Source of the DNA: Clostridiales bacterium oral taxon 876 str. F0540
GTDB taxonomy: Bacteria > Bacillota > Clostridia > Clostridiales > Clostridiaceae
Assembly: GCA_000466585.1 (NCBI GenBank)
Contig: KE993478.1
Coordinates: 26,379 to 90,378 of the forward strand
Reading direction: 5' to 3'
Length of the DNA: 64,000 bases
Positions 16,820 to 24,492 of the stretch are shown here, in pieces. Below the pieces are notes generated by a model. The model did not search any database. It was not told where the DNA came from and was given only the letters and a program-made list of their open reading frames with translations. Both the position numbers and the translations under genes were made by a program. Numbering within the stretch: position 1 is the first letter of the stretch; every line of letters begins with the position of its first letter.

Positions 16820-17510
16820 AGCTTGCTCTCCAAATTGAAACATAAACTCTTTTATCATCAACACTGGCCCTGATCTCAACAGGATATTTTTTTGTATTTT
16901 TAAATTTTAAATCCAAGCTTCCATAATTTACAGCAGCGTCTCTGCCTTTTGGGACATATCCCACGGTTTTACTATGGTCATGTCTTTCTAATATTTGAAG
17001 ACCTGCTTTATCAGCTGAGTTAAAAATTGTGGTACTCAGTTGACATACGCCGCCTCCAAAGCCTTCTTCATACTCTCCATTTACTATTATTGCAGCAGTT
17101 TTGAATCCATTTTCAGCGCTTCTTTTCCCAACAACTTCATTAAATGAAAAGGTATCACCAGGATTTAATTTATATCCATTAATTTTTTTTGCGCCATGCT
17201 TTATGTTATATGTTCTATCTTTATCACTACTCAATAGAACTGTACTGTATGAGGCCAGAGGTTTTGAAACAGGCTTTTTCTCAGGTTCCTTTGCTGCAGG
17301 AGCAGGCGGCGAAGGCTGCACTGGATCTGGCTTTGGAGTTTCAGCAGGAGGCGTTTCCGGTACTGACTGAGTTTTTCCTAGATTGCTTTCTTTATACTCC
17401 ATGTTTTTAGCAGGTGCAGGATCTTCCTTGTAGGGTTTAGGGTTGCTTCTGCAAGAGCTAAGTATAAGTACAATAAAAGTACACAAAATAAATGAAATTA
17501 TTTTTTTCAA
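16818..17510 (-). CDS. VanW-domain lipoprotein
   Basis: 230 residues from TTG 17510, chosen because AAAGGGGG lies just upstream; a farther ATG at 17567 lacks one. A signal peptide ends in a lipobox-like LSSC (about residue 23), followed by a proline-rich linker with PPAETPKPDP and PSPPAPAAKEPEK that would span the wall. The C-terminal VanW domain starts near residue 90 and shows LNPGDTFSFNEVVGKRS, GGGVCQLSTTIFNSADKAGL and HDHSKTVGYVPKGRDAA, all diagnostic. VanW is found in some vancomycin-resistance clusters, but the domain is widespread in spore formers and is not itself a resistance marker. Function unknown; the protein is probably exported and wall-associated. Confidence 0.88.
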   Translation of the reverse strand: MKKIISFILCTFIVLILSSCRSNPKPYKEDPAPAKNMEYKESNLGKTQSVPETPPAETPKPDPVQPSPPAPAAKEPEKKPVSKPLASYSTVLLSSDKDRTYNIKHGAKKINGYKLNPGDTFSFNEVVGKRSAENGFKTAAIIVNGEYEEGFGGGVCQLSTTIFNSADKAGLQILERHDHSKTVGYVPKGRDAAVNYGSLDLKFKNTKKYPVEIRASVDDKRVYVSIWRAS

Positions 17511-17750
17511 TTTAAAACCCCCTTTTGATATTAATTTGTTTATAGTATTTGTTCTTTGATAAAGCATAATTCTAAGAAAAATATATATAGCTTATAATTC
17601 TTTTCCACTAATGGTCTTAAATACATAAAAAAATTTCAAATTAGTGTAGATTTTTTGTCAAAGTATTGTTATAATATTAACAACGGATAATAAATATTAT
17701 ATAGTTAAATATATTGGTTGATAAATAATATATCTAAAGGAGAGTTATAT

Positions 17751-19079
17751 ATGAAAGTAGCAGTTATAGGTTGTACACATGCTGGTACAGCAGCAATAGT
17801 AAATACAGCAAAACTTTATAAAGATGCAGAAATAACAGTTTATGAAAGAAATGATAATATATCCTTTTTATCATGCGGAATAGCTTTATATGTAGGCGGA
17901 GTGGTTAAAGATCCTCAAGGACTTTTCTATAGTTCACCAGAAGCTTTAGCTGAACTTGGTGTTGAAACTAAGATGTCACATGATGTTTTAAATATAGATT
18001 TTGATAATAAAAAACTTAAAGTTAAGAATCTAAAAACTGGTGAGGAATTTGAAGATAGTTTTGACAAACTTATAATAACTACAGGTTCCTGGCCTATAAT
18101 TCCAAGAATAGAAGGAATAGATTTAGAAAATATTTTGCTTTCTAAGAATTTCTATCATTCCAATACCATTATTGAAAAAGCGAAGAGTGCTAAAAAAATT
18201 ACAGTTGTTGGAGCGGGTTATATAGGTGTTGAACTTGTAGAAGCTTTTGAAATGAATGGCAAGGAAGTTACTTTGATAGACAGTATGGATAGAATTTTAA
18301 ATAAATATCTTGATAAAGAATTTACTGCTATAGCAGAAGAAACTTTCAAAGAGCATAAAATTAAGCTTGCATTAGGAGAAACAGTTTCAAAGTTCGAGGG
18401 TAAAGATGGAAAAGTAACAAAGGTTATAACAAACAAAGGAGAATATGAAACAGACCTTGTTATATTATGTATAGGCTTTAGGCCAAATACAGAATTATTC
18501 AAAGGAAAGCTTGATATGCTTCCTAATGGTGCAATTATAGTTGATGAGTACATGAGAACAAGCAGAGAGGATGTGTTTGCTGCAGGAGATAGTGCCTCTG
18601 TAGTTTATAATCCAACCGGAAAGGTAGAATATATACCTTTAGCAACAAATGCAGTACGTATGGGTACACTTATTGCTAGAAATCTAGTTAAGTCAACAAC
18701 AAAACATCTAGGTACCCAAGGAACTTCAGGAATTAAAATTTACGACTATAATATAGCCTCAACAGGCTTAACTGAAGAGTCAGCAAAATTAGCTGGATTA
18801 GAGGTTAAAGCTGTAACAATCACAGACAACTATCGTCCTGAGTTTATGCCAACTTATGATGAGGCTACAATCAAAGTTGTTTATGAAACAGAAAGTGAAA
18901 GAATTCTGGGAGCTCAGCTTATATCAAAGACAGATTTAACTCAATTGATGAATACAATGTCTGTAGTAATTCAGAACAAAATGACTATAGATGAGCTTGC
19001 TTTTGTAGATTTCTTCTTCCAGCCGCATTTTAACAAGCCTTGGAACTTGTTAAATATCGCAGCATTAAGCGCAAAGTAA
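17751..19079 (+). CDS. nox: NADH oxidase / CoA-disulfide reductase-family flavoprotein
   Basis: 442 residues from ATG 17751 (AAAGGAGAG upstream; the earlier in-frame ATG at 17718 has none). It has an N-terminal FAD site, His10 in CTHAGTAA, and the single redox Cys42 in ISFLSCGIALYVGG. These match the water-forming NADH oxidases, where His10 and Cys42 act at the flavin. An NAD site VVGAGYIGVELVEAFE lies near residue 145, an FAD motif VFAAGDSASV near 275, and the dimerisation domain follows. It likely reduces O2 to water with NADH and so detoxifies oxygen in an anaerobe. CoA-disulfide reductases share the Cys42 motif, so the exact electron acceptor is uncertain. Confidence 0.88.
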   Translation: MKVAVIGCTHAGTAAIVNTAKLYKDAEITVYERNDNISFLSCGIALYVGGVVKDPQGLFYSSPEALAELGVETKMSHDVLNIDFDNKKLKVKNLKTGEEFEDSFDKLIITTGSWPIIPRIEGIDLENILLSKNFYHSNTIIEKAKSAKKITVVGAGYIGVELVEAFEMNGKEVTLIDSMDRILNKYLDKEFTAIAEETFKEHKIKLALGETVSKFEGKDGKVTKVITNKGEYETDLVILCIGFRPNTELFKGKLDMLPNGAIIVDEYMRTSREDVFAAGDSASVVYNPTGKVEYIPLATNAVRMGTLIARNLVKSTTKHLGTQGTSGIKIYDYNIASTGLTEESAKLAGLEVKAVTITDNYRPEFMPTYDEATIKVVYETESERILGAQLISKTDLTQLMNTMSVVIQNKMTIDELAFVDFFFQPHFNKPWNLLNIAALSAK

Positions 19080-19086
19080 AATTATA

Positions 19087-19140
19087 GGGACTGCCTCAAA
19101 ACATCTAAACTTAGCATGTTTTATGGCAGGCCCTTTTATT
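19087..19140 (+). terminator. Terminator after nox, copy 3 of the palindromic repeat family
   Basis: GGGACTGCC (19087-19095) pairs with GGCAGGCCC (19125-19133), followed by TTTTATTTTTTTT. The interior CAAAACATCTAAACTTAGCATGTTTT aligns with the repeat at 1260. Confidence 0.8.
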
Positions 19141-19311
19141 TTTTTTGATCACGATAATATGATTATATGATATTATATACAAAGAAACATTATGAAAGCT
19201 TAACTTATACATATTTAACCTGCTGAGCTTTCAATAGTTTGTCAGGGAGTATAAGTTAATACTCGAAGCTGTTTTTATATACATATTGTGGAACTTAAAT
19301 AATATAAGCGC

Positions 19312-19401
19312 AGGAGGTTGAAGCTCTAGATGGGCATCAACGGGCAATTTGCGATTGGAATGAGCGCTCATAAATTACCCAGTGATCTGACAAAGAGGAG
19401 G
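19312..19401 (+). repeat. SD-flanked structured element, locus B (single unit)
   Basis: It starts at AGGAGG 19312-19317 and ends at AGGAGG 19396-19401, the latter six bases before the ATG of the phosphatase gene. P1: GTTGAAGCTC-TAGAT-GGGCATCAAC (one mismatch). P2: GGGCAATTT (19342-19350) with AAATTACCC (19372-19380). Then CAGTG-ATCTGAC-AAAG leads to AGGAGG. P1 and P2 sequences differ from locus A while the loop, the CAGTG and the GAC-AAA linker are kept, so pairing rather than sequence is conserved. Confidence 0.78.
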
Positions 19402-19407
19402 ATATAA

Positions 19408-20016
19408 ATGCTTAGATTATATATAACAAGACATGGTGAAACTGAGTGGAACATACAAGGAAGGATGCAGGGTTGGAAAAATTCTAATTTGACAGCTAAG
19501 GGGGTATCCAATGCAAAAGCTTTGGGAGAATCTCTAAAAGGTGTTGAATTTAAAAAGGTATACTGCAGCCCCTTAGATAGAACCAGACATACTGCAGAAT
19601 TAATACTTTCAGGCAGAGATATACCGGTAGTGTATGACGAAAATTTAAGAGAAATTCATCTTGGCCAACTTGAAGGGTTGAATCAGGAAGAAATAAAAGA
19701 AATCTATCCGGAGTTTGGAAGTCATTTTTGGGAAAGTCCTCATCTCTATAAAGCGAAGTCTGGAGAAGATTTTTATAAGGTAAGAGAAAGAGTTTTAAAG
19801 GTTTTAGACAGAATAATGTCTGAAAATACGGAAGGAAACATACTTATTGTTACTCATGGGGTTGTATTGAAAACTTTTCATGCTTATTTTAAGAATCTTC
19901 CCATGGAAAAACTTTGGGACCCGCCTTTTATATATGATACAAGTTTGACTATTGTTGAAATACAAGATGGAAAGTCGAAGGTTGTAATTGAAGGTGATAT
20001 TTCACACTTAAGATAA
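19408..20016 (+). CDS. Histidine phosphatase (phosphoglycerate mutase-like)
   Basis: A 202-residue histidine phosphatase. The catalytic RHG motif is Arg8-His9-Gly10 (TRHGETEWN), followed by GRMQGWKNSNLT, SPLDRTRHTA, the general acid region LREIHLGQLEG (near residue 80) and the second catalytic His in VTHGVV (near residue 150). This set fits the cofactor-independent-substrate group GpmB/PhoE/CobC, broad phosphatases rather than glycolytic mutase. The true substrate cannot be assigned. Its ribosome site is the last AGGAGG of the structured repeat upstream. Confidence 0.88.
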   Translation: MLRLYITRHGETEWNIQGRMQGWKNSNLTAKGVSNAKALGESLKGVEFKKVYCSPLDRTRHTAELILSGRDIPVVYDENLREIHLGQLEGLNQEEIKEIYPEFGSHFWESPHLYKAKSGEDFYKVRERVLKVLDRIMSENTEGNILIVTHGVVLKTFHAYFKNLPMEKLWDPPFIYDTSLTIVEIQDGKSKVVIEGDISHLR

Positions 20017-20072
20017 GCTGCGGTGTAATCTGAATAATAATTATTATCAACTTTAGTGAAAGGGTGAGAATA

Positions 20073-20630
20073 TTGGACTTTAATACTCTAGCACATATAT
20101 CAGATGGGCTTAACAAAAGCGGGGCTTTATGGGCTATCGGTGCTTCTGTTATGCTTTATTTTAACGGACTTTTAGAAAAGCCTAACGATATTGATATATT
20201 AGTGGCTGAGAAAGATATTGAAAAGATAAAAAATGTTTTGGATAACCTTGGAGAGATGACTTTTGATGGTTGTGATGAAGGTAAGGAACCATACCTTACG
20301 AAATATTTTTATAAATATAAAGTTGCTGACACTGATATTGATTTAATAGCAGGCTTTAAAATTAAAAATGAGCAAGGAATTTATGAAATGCCTTTTGATG
20401 AAAATACAGTGACTTCCCACGCAAAAGTAAATAATGTTGCCATTCCTTTATGCGCCTTAGAGGACTGGTATGTACTTTACCAGCTTATGGAAGCAAGAGA
20501 GGCAAAGGTTAAGCTTATAGAAGACTACTTAATTAAAAACGGTATAAAAAATAAGAGGCTTTTGGAAAGAGCGCTTATAGAAAAATTACCTGACAGCGTT
20601 AGGTGTAATATTAAAAAATTAATCGATTAA
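20073..20630 (+). CDS. Nucleotidyltransferase-fold protein (MNT/AbiEii-like)
   Basis: 185 residues from TTG 20073, preferred because AGGG (20061-20064) then sits eight bases upstream; GTG 20064 is an alternative. The N-terminal segment GASVMLYFNGLLEKPNDIDILV holds the G-(A/S)-x(n)-D-x-D metal motif of the polymerase-beta nucleotidyltransferase superfamily, and DTDIDLIAGF supplies the third acidic strand. Family members modify small molecules, RNA or proteins, and some act as toxins, but no antitoxin gene adjoins. Substrate unknown. It may be cotranscribed with the phosphatase 47 bases upstream. Confidence 0.65.
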   Translation: MDFNTLAHISDGLNKSGALWAIGASVMLYFNGLLEKPNDIDILVAEKDIEKIKNVLDNLGEMTFDGCDEGKEPYLTKYFYKYKVADTDIDLIAGFKIKNEQGIYEMPFDENTVTSHAKVNNVAIPLCALEDWYVLYQLMEAREAKVKLIEDYLIKNGIKNKRLLERALIEKLPDSVRCNIKKLID

Positions 20631-20643
20631 AGGTAATAATATT

Positions 20644-20684
20644 AAAAGCTATTGGCAAGTTTAAAACATGCCAATAGCTTTTTG
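20644..20684. terminator. Bidirectional terminator
   Basis: AAAAGCTATTGGCA / TGCCAATAGCTTTTT, 14-bp perfect stem with an 11-base loop between two convergent genes. Confidence 0.9.
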
Positions 20685-20690
20685 TTAAAC

Positions 20691-21482
20691 TTATGCGACA
20701 CCTGAAAGCAGTATTCCTATTAAATATGCAGCACTTGCAGCAAGGCCGCCGACTAAAAGCATTTCAAGTCCAGAAACTATCCAGTTCTTTCCTGTAACTT
20801 TAGTTTTTAGAGCACCTAATATAAATAAGGTAAGCCCTGTTAGTACTGAGGATAGAGCAAATATATTAATGCTTAGGTTTGGTATAAATCTTGAAAGTAC
20901 ATAGGTAAGTACAGGAATAAAACCAAATAATATAAAGGAAGCAAAGGTAACTAAAGCATTTTTTATCGGCGATTCGCTTTCTTGAAGTATTCCAAGCTCC
21001 TCTACCATCATTATATCAACCCAGGCCTCTTTATTTTTTGAGATTATGTCTGTAACAGTTTTTGCATCCTCTTCAGTCATTCCCTTTTGTATATAAAGCT
21101 CCATAAGCTCTTGCTTTTCACCATGGGGGAAATGCTCAACCTCCCAAGCTTCTCTTTCTCTTTCAGAAGCTTGAAACTCCATTTCAGCTTTAGTGCTCAA
21201 ATAATCACCAATAGCCATAGAGAGGCCATCTCCAACCAGGTTGGCAAAGCCCATAATAAGTACGACTCCAGGTGATAAAGCAGCTCCGGCAACTCCGGCA
21301 ACTACAGCAAAGGTTGTGATTATGCCATCAAGCCCACCATAAATTACACTTTTTATGTATTGCCCAGCAGCGCTGTGATTTTCTTCTGCTTTAGTAGGGC
21401 GAGGCTGGTGTGCTTTCATGGAAGCCTGTACATCTTTGTTTTTGTAAGCATCTCTTGCCTTGTCCAAATTTCTTGTAAGCAT
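20691..21482 (-). CDS. VIT1/CCC1-family iron/manganese transporter
   Basis: 263 residues. A cytosolic N-terminal segment is followed by the first membrane pair with GGLDGIITTFAVVAGVAGA, then GFANLVGDGLSMAIGDYLSTKAE, typical of VIT1/CCC1 transporters, which export Fe2+ or Mn2+ from the cytosol using a proton gradient. A central Glu-rich cytoplasmic section (EFQASEREREAWEVEHFPHGEK, in two parts) matches the metal-binding domain of plant-type VIT1. Three further helices form the C-terminal half. AATGGAGG precedes the ATG. It is a single gene and probably helps metal homeostasis. Confidence 0.9.
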   Translation of the reverse strand: MLTRNLDKARDAYKNKDVQASMKAHQPRPTKAEENHSAAGQYIKSVIYGGLDGIITTFAVVAGVAGAALSPGVVLIMGFANLVGDGLSMAIGDYLSTKAEMEFQASEREREAWEVEHFPHGEKQELMELYIQKGMTEEDAKTVTDIISKNKEAWVDIMMVEELGILQESESPIKNALVTFASFILFGFIPVLTYVLSRFIPNLSINIFALSSVLTGLTLFILGALKTKVTGKNWIVSGLEMLLVGGLAASAAYLIGILLSGVA

Positions 21483-21570
21483 TATAAACCTCCATTGTAA
21501 AAATATTACTTAAACTTATTTTATCTTATGTTTATATATATTGTAAATAATTTATGTTATGAAGAAATAA

Positions 21571-21598
21571 AAAGCTGCAAATACCTGCAGCTTTATTT
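21571..21598 (-). terminator. Terminator of the UPF0756 gene
   Basis: AAAGCTGCA / TGCAGCTTT, 9-bp stem followed on the minus strand by TTTTATTTC; the gene's stop codon lies in the stem. Confidence 0.8.
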
Positions 21599-22048
21599 AT
21601 TACCCGTTATGAAGTTGATAATTCTCACGATTTCGTATGCTACCCCTGATGCAATAAGGGGCCCGACAGGAACCCCGCCTAAAAGTGATACTCCTACAAT
21701 TGAGCCTAGAACCACACCAGAAAGTACGTCTGCATTTCCTTTTGTAAAATTTACTCCCTTTGCTGCAAGTATAGCTACGATAATACCCATAGCTAGCGAT
21801 ACAATTCCATTTACACTTAAAAGGCTCCTTATATTAAAAGAGTTAGAGCCTTGCTTTATAAGAGGTGCAAGCATCCAGAGCATGAGAAAGATCATACCTA
21901 TATCCATGCAATATTTTTCTATAAAGCTTATTGCTTTCTCACTGTTAGTTAGAGATATAACGAAAATTATAAGAGCTGCTATGCCTAAGTTTTTATTCTT
22001 TGTTATAAATGATAATATGACTAAAATAAATATTATTATTTTATACAT
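21593..22048 (-). CDS. UPF0756 (DUF441) membrane protein
   Basis: A 151-residue, mostly hydrophobic protein with four or five membrane helices. The segments GMIFLMLWMLAPL, AKGVNFTKGNADVLSGVVLGSIVGVSLLGG (in two parts) and GVPVGPLIASGVAYEI match the UPF0756/YeaL family. No function has been assigned to the family that I know of. AAAGGGACC precedes the ATG. A 179-residue frame on the opposite strand is a shadow. Confidence 0.85.
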   Translation of the reverse strand: MYKIIIFILVILSFITKNKNLGIAALIIFVISLTNSEKAISFIEKYCMDIGMIFLMLWMLAPLIKQGSNSFNIRSLLSVNGIVSLAMGIIVAILAAKGVNFTKGNADVLSGVVLGSIVGVSLLGGVPVGPLIASGVAYEIVRIINFITGNK

Positions 22049-22244
22049 TGATTTAAGGTCCCTTTAACTTATTTACAATTACTATAATATGCTGAAAACA
22101 GCATTTTGTTTAAAAATTTCATACAATATTTCACATGTGAATAATTACATATTTATTTATTCATATTTCTGTAAAATTTGTATTGCTCATATACCCTTTT
22201 ATCATATATTATTAAAGAAAAGGGTAGGGGGATAATCAAAAAAT

Positions 22245-23645
22245 ATGGGTAGAATACTTGTTAGAATTGCAATAATAGTTGCAGCTTTTTCATTGGTTAT
22301 ATTTGTTTCAACGAAAATTAAAAATAAAATTGATGATGACAAATGGGAAAACAACATTGCACTCACTGCATTTAATGATAACAAAGAAACTTATAACGGA
22401 AATTTCTTAAGAACAGGCTTTGAAGTAAAAGAAAATAATATCACTTCAAACATGAACATTTTTTTGGAAAATAAGAAAGTTGAAATACAAAATAAAATTT
22501 TAAGTGTAAATAATAGATATTATATTTCAGCAGAAGATATCGCCAGAAACTTTAATATGAAGCTTAAAACCTATGACAATGAAATACACTTTTATAAGGA
22601 AGATAACAGCTTAAATAATAATGGCGAAAAAGATATAATTATTGACTGTAAAAATGATACTTATAAAATATCAGGTGAAAACGATTTGAGGAATTCCCCA
22701 TTAAAGGTAAACAATAATTTTTATATATCTCTTGTAGATATTGCTGATATATTTAACTTAAGAGCAAAGTGGAACTATGAAACTAAAGAAATTAAACTTT
22801 ACGAAGATAGAGGTAAACTTTCTAGAGAACCTAAAAGACAAAGACAAAAGAAACCGGCTTTAATAAGATTTGAAGATGTTGCTGCTGGAGAAGTTTATAC
22901 AAGCAGCGATAGTCTTCAGAAAATGAGAATTATTGCGGATTTTATGTATTCACAAAGGGCGCCTTTTCATGTAGCTTGGATACCGAGATATAAAAATCCT
23001 AAGGAAGGTATAGATAATGATCTTTTGAAGGTTAATTCCATGGCTAATGCAGATTTCATTTACACCTTGGATTATATGATTAAGAAAGGTGCTATTATTG
23101 GGTTACATGGATATACTCATCAATATGGAGAAGAACAAAGCATAGCAAATGCTGAATTTGGTGATTATGCTTCTTTACAGGAAACTGAGAGCAGAGTTAA
23201 AGCAGCAATAAATACTGCAAAGGAATTAAATATCCCTTATGAATTTTTTGAAAGTCCTCATTATAAATCTACCGAGGCGCAGCAAAAAATATTTGAAAAA
23301 TATTTTAATTATATGTTTGAGCCTCAAAAAGGCGTATTTAACACCAAACCGATATTAAGTAAAAGAAATAACAGAACGGTGTATGTTCCCGCACCTTTAG
23401 GATATGTTCACGATAATGATGTGGATGATATGATAAAGAGAATAAAAGCTAAGGGAAAGGATTCGATTGGAGCATTTTTCTATCACCCGACAAAAGAATT
23501 TGAAAGCATAACTCTTTCGAAAAATAATGATGATTATCCTGATTACGAATATTCAAGTAGTTCTATGCTTCATAAAATGATAAAATGTTTAAAGGATGAA
23601 GGGTATGCTCCTGTAAAAATACATGATATAAAATTATTAAAATAA
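22245..23645 (+). CDS. DUF2334 polysaccharide-deacetylase-like protein with a Cu-amine-oxidase-like domain
   Basis: 466 residues. An N-terminal membrane anchor (about 5-22) is followed by two copper-amine-oxidase-like repeats (about 70-185; NNRYYISAEDIARNFNMK and NNFYISLVDIADIFNLRAKW), a wall-binding-type module common in Clostridia. The C-terminal domain from residue 203 is DUF2334, a member of the NodB-like deacetylase fold: IRFEDVAAGE gives the first acidic pair, and IGLHGYTHQYGE the H-x-x-x-H-type metal site. It likely removes acetyl groups from an extracellular glycan. It overlaps nothing and is followed directly by a VOC-family gene. Confidence 0.78.
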   Translation: MGRILVRIAIIVAAFSLVIFVSTKIKNKIDDDKWENNIALTAFNDNKETYNGNFLRTGFEVKENNITSNMNIFLENKKVEIQNKILSVNNRYYISAEDIARNFNMKLKTYDNEIHFYKEDNSLNNNGEKDIIIDCKNDTYKISGENDLRNSPLKVNNNFYISLVDIADIFNLRAKWNYETKEIKLYEDRGKLSREPKRQRQKKPALIRFEDVAAGEVYTSSDSLQKMRIIADFMYSQRAPFHVAWIPRYKNPKEGIDNDLLKVNSMANADFIYTLDYMIKKGAIIGLHGYTHQYGEEQSIANAEFGDYASLQETESRVKAAINTAKELNIPYEFFESPHYKSTEAQQKIFEKYFNYMFEPQKGVFNTKPILSKRNNRTVYVPAPLGYVHDNDVDDMIKRIKAKGKDSIGAFFYHPTKEFESITLSKNNDDYPDYEYSSSSMLHKMIKCLKDEGYAPVKIHDIKLLK

Positions 23646-23663
23646 ATGAAAGAAGGAATAATA

Positions 23664-24044
23664 ATGAACTATGGATTTATAACAATTAAAGTTAAAAATA
23701 TGGAGGAGTCTTTAAAGTTTTATATAGACTTCTTGGGACTTAAAGAAGCAACAAGCTTTAGCCCTCAGCCTGGAGTTAAAATAGTATTTGTAACTGATGA
23801 AAAAGGAAATAAAATTGAGCTTATTGAAAATAGTCATATGTCTATTAGTGAAGATGCTGGTTATAAATCATTATTGTCCATAGGGTTTCCTGTGGAAAGT
23901 GTGGATGAAACTCTTAAGGCTGTGAATGAAAAAGGCTTTGAAGTAGTTTCAGGACCAGTTCAGCTTCCAAGTGGAATTAAGTTTTTATATATTAAGGATC
24001 CAAATGGAGTTGAAATTGAGTTTATAGAAAATTTCAAAATGTAA
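23664..24044 (+). CDS. VOC-family (glyoxalase-fold) protein
   Basis: 126 residues from ATG 23664 (GAAGGA upstream; ATG 23646 directly abuts the previous stop). Two beta-alpha-beta-beta-beta modules are visible: YGFITIKVKNMEESLKFYIDFLGL and the second with YKSLLSIGFPVESVDETLKAV, ending in GIKFLYIKDPNGVEIEFIE. The fold binds a divalent metal through such residues. Lactoylglutathione lyase, dioxygenase or antibiotic-binding roles are all possible; the substrate cannot be set. Probably translated from the same mRNA as the DUF2334 gene. Confidence 0.82.
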   Translation: MNYGFITIKVKNMEESLKFYIDFLGLKEATSFSPQPGVKIVFVTDEKGNKIELIENSHMSISEDAGYKSLLSIGFPVESVDETLKAVNEKGFEVVSGPVQLPSGIKFLYIKDPNGVEIEFIENFKM

Positions 24045-24065
24045 TATAAAAATTTCAGAAAATTA

Positions 24066-24094
24066 TTGACATTGTGATGCGGTGGGCATATAAT
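24066..24094 (+). promoter_or_regulatory. Sigma-A promoter of the thrS leader
   Basis: TTGACA (24066-24071), a 17-base spacer, TATAAT (24089-24094): a consensus promoter just before the T-box leader. Confidence 0.9.
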
Positions 24095-24314
24095 AACAAT
24101 AAATAAAGACTGTGAAGAGGAAAAGTAAATTAAGGGCTGTCAAAAGAGAGGGAGACTCATCGGCTGAAAGGTTTCCTAGATAAGTGATAATTGAAAAACC
24201 ACCTCTGAGTTGAGTACTGAAACTATAGTAAGTATCTCCGCTTGCTGCGTTACAGCTTTCAAAGTGACAGTGATATTTTTATCGATTACTGTAAATTAGG
24301 TGGAACCGCGAAGT

Positions 24315-24351
24315 ACTCGTCCTATTATTAGGAGGAGTTTTTTTATTTATT
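24315..24351 (+). terminator. First T-box terminator
   Basis: CTCGTCCT-ATTATT-AGGAGGAG (one mismatch) followed by seven T. Confidence 0.85.
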
Positions 24352-24419
24352 AGGGTTTTACTAGAATTTATAGTAATGCTTATTTGTATTATCTGTAATT
24401 TGGGTGGAACCGCGATTTT

Positions 24420-24452
24420 CTCGTCCCATTTATGGGGCGAGTTTTGTTTTTT
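24420..24452 (+). terminator. Second T-box terminator
   Basis: CTCGTCCCA / TGGGGCGAG hairpin followed by TTTTGTTTTTTT. It comes 36 bases before the thrS start, so it is the final decision point. Confidence 0.88.
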
Positions 24453-24492
24453 TGAAGAAATATTAAATTGAATCAAGAAGGAGGATTTTATT

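Larger units (their letters stand above)
24100..24452 (+). promoter_or_regulatory. T-box leader of thrS with a duplicated antiterminator/terminator
   Basis: A threonine-type T-box. Stem I spans roughly 24105-24245 with AGAGAGGGAGACTC near its apex; the probable specifier is the Thr codon ACT followed by the conserved A in GAAACTATAG. The first T-box sequence GGTGGAACCGCG (24299-24310) can form an antiterminator with TCGTCCT; the competing terminator is CTCGTCCT/AGGAGGAG plus T-run. About 100 bases on, a second GGTGGAACCGCG (24403-24414) and a second terminator (CTCGTCCCA ... GGGGCGAG, then TTTTG) follow without room for a new Stem I. UGGA in both copies would pair with a UCCA tRNA end, as expected for tRNA-Thr. 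Uncharged tRNA should promote read-through. Confidence 0.93.

Noticed and set aside
16818..17510. VanW as evidence of glycopeptide resistance
   Set aside because: No vanA/B ligase, vanX or vanH genes nearby; the domain is common in spore formers.
21528..22067. Plus-strand 179-codon ORF opposite the UPF0756 gene
   Set aside because: Antisense shadow of a well-conserved membrane protein, and it runs through a terminator.
22130..22141. TTCACATGTGAA palindrome as a CRP site
   Set aside because: Half-sites are in the opposite order to CRP sites and CRP sites are not expected in such an organism.
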